DNA of 64,000 nucleotides from Paenibacillus antri (GTDB taxonomy: Bacteria > Bacillota > Bacilli > Paenibacillales > YIM-B00363), in NCBI RefSeq assembly GCF_005765165.1, contig NZ_VCIW01000020.1, positions 95,088-159,087 on the forward strand, written 5' to 3'. Below, piece by piece: positions 54,021-62,707 of this stretch. Each line of letters opens with the position of its first letter. Position 1 is the stretch's first letter. The notes beneath the pieces are model-generated. The model ran no database searches. It was given only the letters and a program-made list of their open reading frames with translations, and was not told where the DNA came from. The position numbers and the translations under genes were made by a program.

Positions 54021-55304
54021 TTACCGCCGCCGAATGAGTTGTTCCCGCCGGGGACCGACGGATACGTACGAAACCGGAACGCCGATCGACGACTCGACGA
54101 ATTCGACGTACCGCCTTGCCGCGGGCGGAAGCGCCTCGAACGTTCGGCAGTCTGCGATGTCGCAAAGCCAACCGTCGAGCGTCTCGAGCACCGGAGCGGC
54201 CTTCTCCAACGCTCCGGTCGTCGGGAAGCGCCCGACGACGCGGCCGTCTTCCAGGCGATACGCCGTGCATACCGGGAGGCGGTCCAAGTACCCGAGCACG
54301 TCGAGGTTCGTCAGCGCGACCTCGGTCGCCCCTTGCAGCCGGCATCCGTACCGCGTCGCGACGGCGTCGAACCAGCCGACGCGCCTCGGGCGGCCCGTCA
54401 CCGCCCCGTATTCCCCCGCGTCGCCGCCGCGGCGGCGGAGCTCCTCGGCGGCGGAGCCGCTCAGCTCGGTCGCGAACGGGCCGGCGCCGACGCAGCTCGA
54501 GTATGCCTTCGTAACGGCGAGTACGTTCGCGATGCTTCCCGCCGGCAGCCCCGCTCCGACGGACGCGAAGCCGGCCAGCGGCGAGGACGACGTCGAGTAC
54601 GGGTAGATGCCGTGGTCCGGGTCGCGCAAGGCGCCGAGTTGTCCCTCGAGCAGGACGGACTCGCCGCGCCGAACCGCTTCGTAAAGCAGCTCGCTCGCGT
54701 CGCAGACGTAGGGCCTCAGCCGCTCCGCCTGCGCGAGCAGCGCGTCCGCCGCGTCGTCCGCGCGGAGCGGCTCGCGCCCGTAGAGATGGCGAAACAGCAC
54801 GTTCTTCGACTCGAGCTGCCGCTCGATACGGCTCCGGAGCCGCGGCTCGTCGAAGAGATCGGCCGCCTGCACGCCGATCTTCGCGTACTTGTCCGCGTAG
54901 AACGGCGCGATGCCCCGCTTCGTGGAGCCGAAGCTCCCTTCGCCAAGCCGCCCCTCCTCCAGCTCGTCAAGCAACCGGTGCGCCGGCAGCACGAGCTGCG
55001 CTCGGTCCGACACGCGCAGCCGCGGCGCCGGGACGCCCCGCTCCTCCAGCATGCTAAGCTCCTGCAGCAGCACCTCGACGTCCAGCGCCGTCCCCGGCCC
55101 GATCACGTTCGTCGCGTTCGGATGAAATACGCCGGACGGCAGCAGACGCAGCGCGAACTTCCCATGCCGGTTCAGTATCGTATGACCCGCGTTGCTGCCG
55201 CCTTGAAACCGTACGACGTAAGACGCACCTTCCGCCAGTACGTCCGTCATCTTCCCCTTGCCTTCGTCACCCCAATTGGCGCCTACGATCGCCGTAACCG
55301 TCAT
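54021..55304 (-). CDS. Divergent adenylosuccinate synthetase (PurA) paralogue
   Basis: The 427-residue protein aligns with PurA from GANWGDEGKGKMTD (catalytic aspartate kept) through GGSNAGHT (catalytic histidine kept) to SVGPRREQLI. Several substrate contacts are changed: the EGAQG glutamine that holds IMP is leucine (EGQLG), the neighbour-subunit arginine of the DKxxRxG segment is missing (DKYAKIG), the KAYSTRVG arginine is cysteine (KAYSSCVG), and the LTKLD lysine at the GTP base is asparagine (LTNLD). It may use a different nucleotide or acid, or be a weak enzyme. GGGAGG precedes the ATG. Divergent from a LysR regulator. Confidence 0.85.
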   Translation of the reverse strand: MTVTAIVGANWGDEGKGKMTDVLAEGASYVVRFQGGSNAGHTILNRHGKFALRLLPSGVFHPNATNVIGPGTALDVEVLLQELSMLEERGVPAPRLRVSDRAQLVLPAHRLLDELEEGRLGEGSFGSTKRGIAPFYADKYAKIGVQAADLFDEPRLRSRIERQLESKNVLFRHLYGREPLRADDAADALLAQAERLRPYVCDASELLYEAVRRGESVLLEGQLGALRDPDHGIYPYSTSSSPLAGFASVGAGLPAGSIANVLAVTKAYSSCVGAGPFATELSGSAAEELRRRGGDAGEYGAVTGRPRRVGWFDAVATRYGCRLQGATEVALTNLDVLGYLDRLPVCTAYRLEDGRVVGRFPTTGALEKAAPVLETLDGWLCDIADCRTFEALPPAARRYVEFVESSIGVPVSYVSVGPRREQLIRRR

Positions 55305-55351
55305 TTCTTCCGCCTCCCGCTCTTGCGTCTTCCTACGGGGATGATTATAAT

Positions 55352-55405
55352 CCCTGTTATAGCATTAGAAAAATTGATATATCTAATATCAGCCATAAAC
55401 AGGGG
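55352..55405. promoter_or_regulatory. LysR-type binding region between the PurA-like and LysR genes
   Basis: TGATAT-N5-ATATCA (55375-55391) fits the LysR T-N11-A box. It is flanked by an outer inverted repeat, CCCTGTTAT (55352-55360) and ATAAACAGGG (55395-55404). Confidence 0.65.
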
Positions 55406-55407
55406 TA

Positions 55408-56292
55408 ATGTCAGTGGAAGTCAACTTAGAGTGGTACCGCGTATTTTACGAAGCGGCGAAGACAGGAAGTCTGACGGGCGCCGCGGAGCGGCTGCACATT
55501 ACGCAGCCGGCGGTCAGCCATACGCTGAAGCAGCTCGAGGCGACGCTCGGCGCGGCGCTGTTCTTTCGCACGACGAAAGGCGTGCGGCTGACGGCGGAAG
55601 GCGAAGCGCTATTCGGGTACGTCCAACAAGCGCTCGGCATGGTGGAAGCCGGGGAGAGAACCGTCGCGGACATGCGTCAGCTGACGCGGGGAGAAGTGCA
55701 TATCGGCGCCAGCGATACGCTGTGCAAGCATTACTTGCTGCCGTATTTGGAGAAATTTCACCGGGATTACCCGGAGATCCGCATTCACGTCACGAACCGG
55801 ACGACGCCGGAGACGATCGCGCTTCTGAAGGAAGGCGCGATCGACTTCGGCATCGTGAATATGCCCGCGGCGGATCCGAAGGTCGACTTCCGCGGCAGCG
55901 CGCCGATTCAGGACATCCTCGTCGGCCGACCGGACGACGACGCGGTCGCGCAAGCTCCGCTGTCGTTGGAGCGGCTTGCGTCGTATCCGCTGCTGATGCT
56001 CGAGTCCGGCGGCAGCACGCGGCGGTTCCTCGACGACTTCGCGCTTCGGCGCGGGGTTCGCCTTCGGCCGGATTTCGAGCTCGGCAGCATCGACTTGCTC
56101 GCCCAATTCGCAAGCGGCGGCTTCGGGCTCGCCTTCGTTCCCAGGCAGTACGTCGAGGCGGAGCTCCGGGACGGACGGCTCGTCGAGATCGCGATCGACC
56201 CGCCGCTCCCCGAACGTCGCGTCGGCATCGCCACGCTCCGCGGAGTTCCGCCTTCGACCGCGGCGAAGCGATTGCTGGGGCTGCTCCCGTAA
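55408..56292 (+). CDS. LysR-family transcriptional regulator
   Basis: The 294-residue regulator has a winged-helix head (NLEWYRVFYEAAKTGSLTGAAERLHITQPAVSHTLKQLE, shown as one motif split at residue 20 by the reader) and a type 2 periplasmic-binding effector domain (GEVHIGASDTLCKHYLLPYL, GAIDFGIVNM, ASGGFGLAFVP). The start could be this ATG or the GTG two codons later, which has better spacing from AGGGG. It probably senses a purine- or amino-acid-like ligand and regulates the divergent PurA-like gene. Confidence 0.9.
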   Translation: MSVEVNLEWYRVFYEAAKTGSLTGAAERLHITQPAVSHTLKQLEATLGAALFFRTTKGVRLTAEGEALFGYVQQALGMVEAGERTVADMRQLTRGEVHIGASDTLCKHYLLPYLEKFHRDYPEIRIHVTNRTTPETIALLKEGAIDFGIVNMPAADPKVDFRGSAPIQDILVGRPDDDAVAQAPLSLERLASYPLLMLESGGSTRRFLDDFALRRGVRLRPDFELGSIDLLAQFASGGFGLAFVPRQYVEAELRDGRLVEIAIDPPLPERRVGIATLRGVPPSTAAKRLLGLLP

Positions 56293-56410
56293 CCCCTCGG
56301 GCGCTTCATTTGTCCAACTCCACGGCGGCTTAGTCCATGTACGCGCTTCCGCCGTTGTGATACCTTGACATAAGGTTCAATTCAATTCAGCGCCGAGAGG
56401 AGCGAATCGT

Positions 56411-57397
56411 ATGGCAGAGCGAACGAAACCGACGAACGAACCGTTAGTGACGCATATCTACACGGCCGATCCGTCGGCTCACGTTTTCGAAGGAAAACTA
56501 TACATCTATCCGTCCCACGATCTGGACTACGAAGCGGAGTCGAACGATAACGGCGACCAATACGCGATGGAGGACTATCATGTTCTCTCGATGGACGATC
56601 CCGCCTCGTCGAAGGCGGTCGACCACGGCGAAGCGCTTCACCTCCGGGACATCCCATGGGCCAAGAAGCAGCTGTGGGCGCCGGACGCCGCTTACAAGAA
56701 CGGAACGTATTACTTGTTCTTCCCGGCGAAAGATCATGACGATATTTTCCGTCTCGGGGTCGCGACGAGCGCAAGCCCTGCCGGTCCGTTCGCGCCGCAG
56801 CCGAGCTACATTCCGGGCAGCTACAGCATCGACCCGGCCGTATGGATCGACGACGACGGAGCGGCGTACGTCTACTTCGGCGGCCTCTGGGGCGGGCAGC
56901 TGGAGAAGTGGCAGACGGGCGAGTTCCGGCCCGATGCGACGGGCCCGTCCGGGTCCGAGCCGGCGCTCGGACCGAGGGTCGCCCGCCTGACGGACGATAT
57001 GCTCGCCTTCGAAGGGACGCCGAAGGAAATCTCGATCGTCGACGAGGACGGACGGCCGATCCAAGCCGGCGACGAGGATCGAAGATACTTCGAAGGGCCG
57101 TGGATGCACAAATATAACGGCAAGTATTATTTGTCTTATTCGACGGGCACGACCCATAAGCTCGTATACGCGGTCGGCGACGACCCGCAGGGCCCCTTCA
57201 CGTTCAAGGGCACGATCCTCACGCCCGTCATCGGCTGGACGACGCATCATTCGATCGTCGAATATAAGGGCAAATGGTATTTGTTTTACCACGACTCGTC
57301 GCTCTCCGGCGGCGTCAACCACAAGCGCTGCGTGAAGTGCACCGAGCTGTTCTATAACGAGGACGGCACGATTCGGACGATCGAGCCGTACGAGTAA
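56411..57397 (+). CDS. GH43 glycoside hydrolase (arabinosidase/xylosidase type)
   Basis: A 328-residue five-bladed beta-propeller enzyme without signal peptide. The three acidic residues of GH43 are visible: D20 in YTADPSAHVF (base), D141 in SIDPAVWIDDDG (pKa modulator) and E228 in RYFEGPWMHK (acid). Other family landmarks are QLWAPDAAYKNGTYYLFF and THHSIVEYKGKWYLFYHD. It likely removes arabinose or xylose from oligosaccharides inside the cell. Single gene with its own terminator. Confidence 0.93.
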   Translation: MAERTKPTNEPLVTHIYTADPSAHVFEGKLYIYPSHDLDYEAESNDNGDQYAMEDYHVLSMDDPASSKAVDHGEALHLRDIPWAKKQLWAPDAAYKNGTYYLFFPAKDHDDIFRLGVATSASPAGPFAPQPSYIPGSYSIDPAVWIDDDGAAYVYFGGLWGGQLEKWQTGEFRPDATGPSGSEPALGPRVARLTDDMLAFEGTPKEISIVDEDGRPIQAGDEDRRYFEGPWMHKYNGKYYLSYSTGTTHKLVYAVGDDPQGPFTFKGTILTPVIGWTTHHSIVEYKGKWYLFYHDSSLSGGVNHKRCVKCTELFYNEDGTIRTIEPYE

Positions 57398-57399
57398 AG

Positions 57400-57439
57400 A
57401 TACGCAGCCGACCCCGCCATGGGGTCGGCTGCGTATTTT
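57400..57439. terminator. Bidirectional terminator between GH43 and DoxX genes
   Basis: ATACGCAGCCGACCCC and GGGGTCGGCTGCGTAT form a perfect 16-bp stem around GCCAT, with T/A runs on both sides. Confidence 0.93.
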
Positions 57440-57443
57440 CGTC

Positions 57444-57842
57444 TTATTTCGTTCTTGCAACGCCGGACCGCCCGGCCCCCAGGCGACCGAAGCCTCCGAG
57501 CTTCGCCGGCAAGAACAACGCCAGGAGTACCAAATACAACAACTGCATGACGACGTCCGCTCCCAACCCGGCAATGAGCGTCGCCGCCACCGCCCCGATC
57601 ATGACGATTGTCAATACCGCCGCCGAGAAAGCCGCGATCTCGCGCTTCCAGAACCCGACGATCAGCGCCAACGCCGCGATCGTCTCTATCGCCCCTACGA
57701 CGTACATAAAGCCCGCTCCCAGTCCCATCGTCTCCGTGAACATCGCCCGGATCTGCTCGGCGCTCGAGAACAGCTTGCTTGAACCCGCCATCAGAAAACC
57801 CGCGACCAACAACGCTTGAACAACGCCGATCGCCCGTTTCAT
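57444..57842 (-). CDS. DoxX-family membrane protein
   Basis: The 132-residue protein has four hydrophobic helices and the DoxX pattern (LVAGFLMAGSSKLFSS, GAIETIAALALIVGFWKREIAAF). DoxX proteins are small inner-membrane proteins of uncertain role, sometimes tied to thiol stress. Its start overlaps the proS stop by ATGA, so it is the second gene of the proS transcript. Confidence 0.87.
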   Translation of the reverse strand: MKRAIGVVQALLVAGFLMAGSSKLFSSAEQIRAMFTETMGLGAGFMYVVGAIETIAALALIVGFWKREIAAFSAAVLTIVMIGAVAATLIAGLGADVVMQLLYLVLLALFLPAKLGGFGRLGAGRSGVARTK

Positions 57843-59551
57843 CCTTTACTCGTCCCATTCCCGATCAATCGCGCGAGCGCTTCGTCCTTCGGGACGACCG
57901 TCCGCTCCCCGGTCGCTCGATCGACCCATTCGACGTTCCCCTCCGCCGCATGCTTGCCGACGACGATGCGCACCGGGACGCCGATCAGTTCGGAGTCGGC
58001 GAATTTCACGCCGGCGCGCTCGTCTCGGTCGTCCAGCAGCGCTTCCACGCCGTGCCGAAGCAGCGTCGCATACATCGCCTCCGCCAACGATCGCTGCGTC
58101 TCGTCGCGCAAGGCGACCGGCACGAGGTGCACCCGGAACGGCGCGATCGACGCCGGCCACGCCAACCCTCGCTCGTCGCGATGCTGCTCGGCGACGGCCG
58201 CCAACAGCCTCGACACCCCGATGCCGTAGCAGCCCATAATAACGGGGACTTCCTTGCCGTCCGCATCGTTCGCGACCGCGCCCCCGGAGACGCTGTATTT
58301 CGTTCCGAGCTTAAACACATGGCCGACTTCGATCCCTCGGTGGTACCGGAGCTCGCCTTCGCCGCAATGCGGGCAGATTTCCCCTTCCGCCGCGTTGCGG
58401 AAGTCGCCGGTGCGTTCGACGGGGAAATCCCGGCCCGGGACGACTCCGATCCAGTGCATGTCCGCTTCGTTGCCGCCGACGACGCCGCTCGGCATTCGCG
58501 CGACGGCCTCGTCGACGATTACCGGGATCGATAACCCGACGGGACCGGCGAAGCCGACCGGCGCCCCCGTGACGGCCTCGACCGTCGCCGCGTCCGCCAG
58601 CTCCAGCCGCTCGACGCCGAGCGAGCGCTTCAGCTTGATTTCGTTCACTTCGTGGTCGCCGCGTACGAGCACGGCCGTCGGCGCGCCGTCCGCCGCATAG
58701 ACGAGCGTCTTGATCAGGCGGCTCGGTTCCGCGTCCAGAAACCGCGACAGCTGCTCGATCGTTCGCGCGTTCGGCGTTCGCAGCTTCTCCAGCGTCGTCT
58801 CCCCGGCGGCGCCGGCCGGCTGCCGATCCGTACCGGACGCCGCCCGCTCCACGTTCGCCGCTTGCTCGCAATGGGTGCACGCGACGATCGTATCCTCGCC
58901 GATATCGGCGAGCGCCATGAACTCGTGCGAGCCGCCCTCCCCGCCGATCGCGCCGGCATCGGCTTCCACCGCGCGAAACCGTAGGCCGCATCGTTCGAAA
59001 ATACGTAAGTATGCATCGTACATGCCGCGGTACGACGCGTCCAACCCTTCCCAGGACATGTCGAACGAATAAGCGTCCTTCATTAAGAACTCCCTGCCGC
59101 GAAGCAATCCGAACCGGGGACGCCGTTCGTCGCGGTACTTCGTCTGCACCTGATACACCGTAACCGGCAGTCTGCGGTAGGAGCTGATCTCGTTCCGGAA
59201 CAGCTCGGTGACGACCTCCTCGTGCGTAGGACCGAGCGCGAACTCGCGTTGATGCCGGTCCTTCAAACGGATCAGCTCGGGACCGTACACGTCGTACCGA
59301 CCGGACGCCTTCCACAGCTCCGCCGGTTGCAGCGCGGGCATCAGCAGCTCCTGCGCCCCCGCGCGATCCATCTCCTCGCGAACGATTCGTTCCAGCTTCC
59401 TCAGCACCCGCAGACCGAGCGGCAAGTACGAATACACGCCCGCCGCGAGCTGCCGAATATAACCCGCGCGAAGCAGCCACCTGTGGCTCGCCGTATCCGC
59501 ATCGGCCGGCGATTCGCGCAGCGTACTGGAAAACAATGTCGATTGCCTCAT
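57839..59551 (-). CDS. proS: Prolyl-tRNA synthetase
   Basis: The 570-residue bacterial-type ProRS has class II motif 1 around LPLGLRVLRKLERIVREEM, motif 2 in YRDERRPRFGLLRGREFLMKDAYSF (shown as the loop), an editing-type insertion at ~225-400 (TPNARTIEQLSRFL, RLIKTLVYAADG, EVGHVFKLGTKYS) and motif 3 in GCYGIGVSRLLAA, ending with an anticodon-binding domain. GGAGGGGG precedes the ATG. The leader is a T-box, so expression rises when tRNA-Pro is uncharged. Confidence 0.97.
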   Translation of the reverse strand: MRQSTLFSSTLRESPADADTASHRWLLRAGYIRQLAAGVYSYLPLGLRVLRKLERIVREEMDRAGAQELLMPALQPAELWKASGRYDVYGPELIRLKDRHQREFALGPTHEEVVTELFRNEISSYRRLPVTVYQVQTKYRDERRPRFGLLRGREFLMKDAYSFDMSWEGLDASYRGMYDAYLRIFERCGLRFRAVEADAGAIGGEGGSHEFMALADIGEDTIVACTHCEQAANVERAASGTDRQPAGAAGETTLEKLRTPNARTIEQLSRFLDAEPSRLIKTLVYAADGAPTAVLVRGDHEVNEIKLKRSLGVERLELADAATVEAVTGAPVGFAGPVGLSIPVIVDEAVARMPSGVVGGNEADMHWIGVVPGRDFPVERTGDFRNAAEGEICPHCGEGELRYHRGIEVGHVFKLGTKYSVSGGAVANDADGKEVPVIMGCYGIGVSRLLAAVAEQHRDERGLAWPASIAPFRVHLVPVALRDETQRSLAEAMYATLLRHGVEALLDDRDERAGVKFADSELIGVPVRIVVGKHAAEGNVEWVDRATGERTVVPKDEALARLIGNGTSKG

Positions 59552-59572
59552 CGCTCTCCCCCTCCTTCATGA

Positions 59573-59825
59573 TGAAAAAAAACAAAAAGACGCATTCGTT
59601 CAGGGACGAATGCGTCGCGGTACCACCCTAATTCCATCGCCGAGAGGCGATGCTCGTGACGATAACGGTCGGCGCCGGCAGCGGATACTCGCACTTCCCC
59701 GCTGCAGCTCGCAAGGCGGGAAGCTTCCTTCGGCGAGAGACCTTGCAGCCGGGGGTCTCTTCTCTGCATCGCCGTTCCAGGAATCTTATGTCCTTGGTCG
59801 AGGCTGTTGATGATTTCAATGATTG
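59573..59825 (-). promoter_or_regulatory. T-box leader of proS
   Basis: The T-box sequence AGGGTGGTACCGCG lies at 59616-59629 on the minus strand, directly followed by a terminator (GACGCATTCGT with ACGAATGCGTC, then a long T tract). Upstream are a CATCGCC/GGCGATG stem and an AGAGACC/GGTCTCT stem consistent with Stem III and Stem I. The specifier should be a proline codon, but I could not place it with confidence. Confidence 0.93.
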
Positions 59826-59831
59826 GAAATC

Positions 59832-59860
59832 AATTTACAACATAACGGGACCGCGGTCAA
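59832..59860 (-). promoter_or_regulatory. Promoter of the proS T-box transcript
   Basis: TTGACC (59855-59860), a 17-base spacer and TAAATT (59832-59837). Confidence 0.65.
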
Positions 59861-59876
59861 GCGCATCGATGTTCGG

Positions 59877-60452
59877 TTATTTCTTTTTCCAGACGGATGC
59901 GTATTTCTTTCGGTATTTCGGGTCCTCCTCGAGCCCGATCAGCTCGAGCGCGAGCGATTTCACGGCTTCGTCCGGGTCCGCGTCGTACAGCTTCCCCAGA
60001 CTCTCGACGATGTCATACCGAATCAACGTGCCGTTCTTCTCGCCCGCGCATTCGCGGAACCGGCCGGCAAGGCCTTCCATGACCATCCGCTTCCGTTCCG
60101 GTCCGACTAATGCGATCTTCCACATCGACAGCAGGCAATGCCTCGCCGTAACGAAGCGCTCGTCCTTCGTCGCCTCCAGCAGCTCGGGGAAGACGGCCTC
60201 GATGCGGCCTTCGGGATCGCTCTTCGCGAGATTGGACAGCAATTGCGAAGCGTGCGAACGCCGGCGGTTATCCTTGTGCGTCAAATCACTTGCCAGCCGA
60301 TCCCACGCGTCGTACGACCACTCGACAGGCTCCTCCGACAGCCGGTTCAGCTCGTGGAACGCTTCGCTCGCGGCGTCTCGGTCAGGCGAAAACAGTTGTT
60401 CGATCAATGCTTGCACGCGCGATTGTCCCCCTAAGAAATGCTTTAGATCCAC
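59877..60452 (-). CDS. HEAT-like repeat protein of unknown function
   Basis: The 191-residue protein is almost entirely helical, with repeating helix pairs such as RRRSHASQLLSNLAKSDPEG, RFVTARHCLLSMWKIA and YDIVESLGKLYDADPDEAVK, as in small HEAT-repeat proteins. No signal, membrane segment or catalytic motif. HEAT proteins usually serve as binding scaffolds. It lies just upstream of the proS promoter and has no cotranscribed partner. Confidence 0.72.
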   Translation of the reverse strand: MDLKHFLGGQSRVQALIEQLFSPDRDAASEAFHELNRLSEEPVEWSYDAWDRLASDLTHKDNRRRSHASQLLSNLAKSDPEGRIEAVFPELLEATKDERFVTARHCLLSMWKIALVGPERKRMVMEGLAGRFRECAGEKNGTLIRYDIVESLGKLYDADPDEAVKSLALELIGLEEDPKYRKKYASVWKKK

Positions 60453-60527
60453 TATATGAAAACGAGATAAGAATTGTCAACCATATAGTTGAATGTTGAA
60501 GATTACATCGCTTGCGGCTCGTTCCCG

Positions 60528-61058
60528 CTATAATTCAATCACCATATGGATGTCGTGAGGCTCCTTCTCGAACAGCTCAGGATCGACCTCGGGCGTCGGC
60601 TCGCCGCCGTTCTTGCGGTAAAAGCTTACCGCCGACTCCGTCTCCGTCGAGGAGACGTACAGCTGCTTCGCCCCGAGGTCCGCGGCGACGGCAGACAGCT
60701 CGCGCAGCAGGCGCGTACCGATCCCCCGCCTCCGATGGCTTCTCGACACATACATAAGATCGACGGCGAGCCGGTCCCGGCGGTCGCCGCGGAAGGCGCC
60801 CGACAGGACGCCGAAGCCGACGAGCCGACCGTCCTCGAAGCAGCCGACGGCCGTCCCGCCGGCGGACAGCTCCTTCCGGAAGCGGTCGATCATCTCGCGC
60901 GTCTGCTTATCGTCCCAAGCCGGGCTTTCGATATGAACCTCTTCCGCGGTCAAGCTGCCTTCGGTCATCGCATATAGGCGCTCGATCGTCTCGGAACGGT
61001 CGATCTCCGCGACCCGGACCGCGTCCTCCGGCTTCAGTTCTCTGTAACGAAGCTTCAT
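60528..61058 (-). CDS. GNAT-family N-acetyltransferase
   Basis: A 176-residue acetyltransferase. The acetyl-CoA site is visible in VDLMYVSRSHRRRGIGTRLLRELS (motif A, R/Q-x-x-G-x-G/A as RRRGIG) and motif B in AVSFYRKNGGEP. The acceptor is unknown. The ATG at 61058 is chosen over a GTG five codons upstream because GAGGGA sits 9 bases before it. Confidence 0.87.
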   Translation of the reverse strand: MKLRYRELKPEDAVRVAEIDRSETIERLYAMTEGSLTAEEVHIESPAWDDKQTREMIDRFRKELSAGGTAVGCFEDGRLVGFGVLSGAFRGDRRDRLAVDLMYVSRSHRRRGIGTRLLRELSAVAADLGAKQLYVSSTETESAVSFYRKNGGEPTPEVDPELFEKEPHDIHMVIEL

Positions 61059-61112
61059 GCGGAAGTCCCTCACTCTATTCGAACATGCTTTCGTTTGAGT
61101 ATACCTCTACTC

Positions 61113-61898
61113 CTACGACCCCGTCGAGCGGTACCGTCGAACGCCGAAGCGCCAGACGAGAAGGCAGGGGAGCAGAAACAATGCGCCGCCGAGCGGCATG
61201 AGAACGTACAGCGCATCGGGACCGCCCGGCGGACGGCCAAGAATGTAAAGCAACGGCAAGTAGCTCACCAAGCCGAAAGGAATGACGAATGTGAACAAAC
61301 CGGTCACCCACTTCTCGTATATGGTCAGCGGGTATTTCGACATCTCTCGACCGCCGTCCGTGAACACGTTGACCGTCTCCAATCCCTGTACCGTCCAGAA
61401 GCTTAAGGTCGCGCCAAGGATGAAGATTCCTGTGAAAACGAACGCCCCGCCCGCCACCATCAAGGCGAGCGTCGCCGCCTTCGCGGCCGTCCATTCCACG
61501 TTCGACCCGTATACTGCCCATGCGAGGACCGCCGCGCCCTGCAGCATCCGACCGAATCGGCTGAAATCGAATTTCGAGCCGAGCACCTGAAGGGCCGCGC
61601 TCCGCGGGCGGACGAGCAGGCGGTCGAACTCGCCGGTGACGACGAGCGACGAGAACGCGTCGAAGCCTCGGGCGAAAAATTCGCTCAGCGCGAACGACAG
61701 ATGCACGACGCCGAAGCACATCGCGACTTCGAAGAACCCCCACCCTTGCAGCTGTCCGAACCGCTCGAACATGAGGTAGAGCCCGGCGAACACAGTGAAC
61801 GGGACGAGAAACTGTCCGAGCGTGAGCAGCCAGAAGGACGCGCGATACTGCATCTGCGACTTGAAGTGAATCGCCATGTACTTGAAATACAATCTCAT
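61113..61898 (-). CDS. ABC-2 type exporter permease (DUF990-like), second subunit
   Basis: The 261-residue membrane protein has about six helices (FWLLTLGQFLVPFTVFAGLY, ALMVAGGAFVFTGIFILG) and the ABC-2/DUF990 stretch GEFDRLLVRPRSAALQVLGSKFD (the RLLVRP motif is typical). The ATG at 61898 has AAGGAGG inside the end of the upstream permease gene, showing coupling. With the other permease and the ATPase it forms an exporter whose substrate is unknown. Confidence 0.87.
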   Translation of the reverse strand: MRLYFKYMAIHFKSQMQYRASFWLLTLGQFLVPFTVFAGLYLMFERFGQLQGWGFFEVAMCFGVVHLSFALSEFFARGFDAFSSLVVTGEFDRLLVRPRSAALQVLGSKFDFSRFGRMLQGAAVLAWAVYGSNVEWTAAKAATLALMVAGGAFVFTGIFILGATLSFWTVQGLETVNVFTDGGREMSKYPLTIYEKWVTGLFTFVIPFGLVSYLPLLYILGRPPGGPDALYVLMPLGGALFLLPCLLVWRFGVRRYRSTGS

Positions 61899-61903
61899 CG
61901 GCC

Positions 61904-62707
61904 TCAACCTCCTTGCACGACGACGTTCTTCAGCGCCCGTCGCATCAGCCCGCGTCCGACCAGCGCGAGCGCGGCGAGCCAGAGCAGCTGGATCGGAATG
62001 CCTTGCAGCGCCTCTATCGTCCCGATCTGTCCGGAGTAGACGCGGAACGGAAAGTCCGTCGTCCAGCGGAAGGGCAGCAGGTTCACGACGGACTGCAGCC
62101 ATTCGGGCATGAGCGGCACGGGGATGATCATACCCGCCAGAAACTCGCCCGCGACCGCGACGATTAAGATCGACCCGACCGGCGAGAGCGTCCAGAATAC
62201 CGAGACGTAGATCAGCATCGAAATCGCAACCACGACCATCAGGCCGAGGCACAGCGAGACGAGGAACAAGGCGAACGCGGTCCAGGTCGGCGGCACGCTC
62301 ATCCGGTACGGCTCGGGCAGCAGGAAGATCAGAAGCAGCAGCGGAAGGCAGCGCAGCGTGACGCTCGACAGCCGCGTCGCCAGCAGCTTCGCGTACCAGA
62401 ACCGATAGATGCTGCAGGGCCGGCACAATTCGTAAGCGATGTTCCCGCTCGTAATGAGATGGAAGATGTCATTGTCCCGAAACCATAAGGCGATGAAGCC
62501 GAGGAACATCTGCTGCAGCCAGATATAGCAGACGAGATCGTCGAGCGGCAGCGGCGGTTCGACGGCGCTGTGCTCGTAGAAAGCTATGTATGCCATGATG
62601 AAAATGAAGCCGAAAAAAATTTGGGTCGCGATGCCCGCGAGCGCGGCCGCCCGATATTGCAGGCCGGTGACGAAGCGCAGCTTTAAGACGGAAACATAGG
62701 CGTTCAT
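61904..62707 (-). CDS. ABC-2 type exporter permease (DUF990-like), first subunit
   Basis: A 267-residue membrane protein with six helices (QIFFGFIFIMAYIAFYEHSA, VVAISMLIYVSVFWTL, SILIVAVAGEFLAGMIIP) and the ELCRPCSIYRFWYAKLLATR segment equivalent to the RLLVRP motif of the partner. Its start overlaps the ATPase stop by ATGA. Confidence 0.87.
   Translation of the reverse strand: MNAYVSVLKLRFVTGLQYRAAALAGIATQIFFGFIFIMAYIAFYEHSAVEPPLPLDDLVCYIWLQQMFLGFIALWFRDNDIFHLITSGNIAYELCRPCSIYRFWYAKLLATRLSSVTLRCLPLLLLIFLLPEPYRMSVPPTWTAFALFLVSLCLGLMVVVAISMLIYVSVFWTLSPVGSILIVAVAGEFLAGMIIPVPLMPEWLQSVVNLLPFRWTTDFPFRVYSGQIGTIEALQGIPIQLLWLAALALVGRGLMRRALKNVVVQGG

Noticed and set aside
54021..55304. Annotation as phage-type PurZ
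   Set aside because: The catalytic aspartate of WGDEGKGK is present, whereas PurZ proteins replace it; no other 2-aminoadenine pathway gene is visible.
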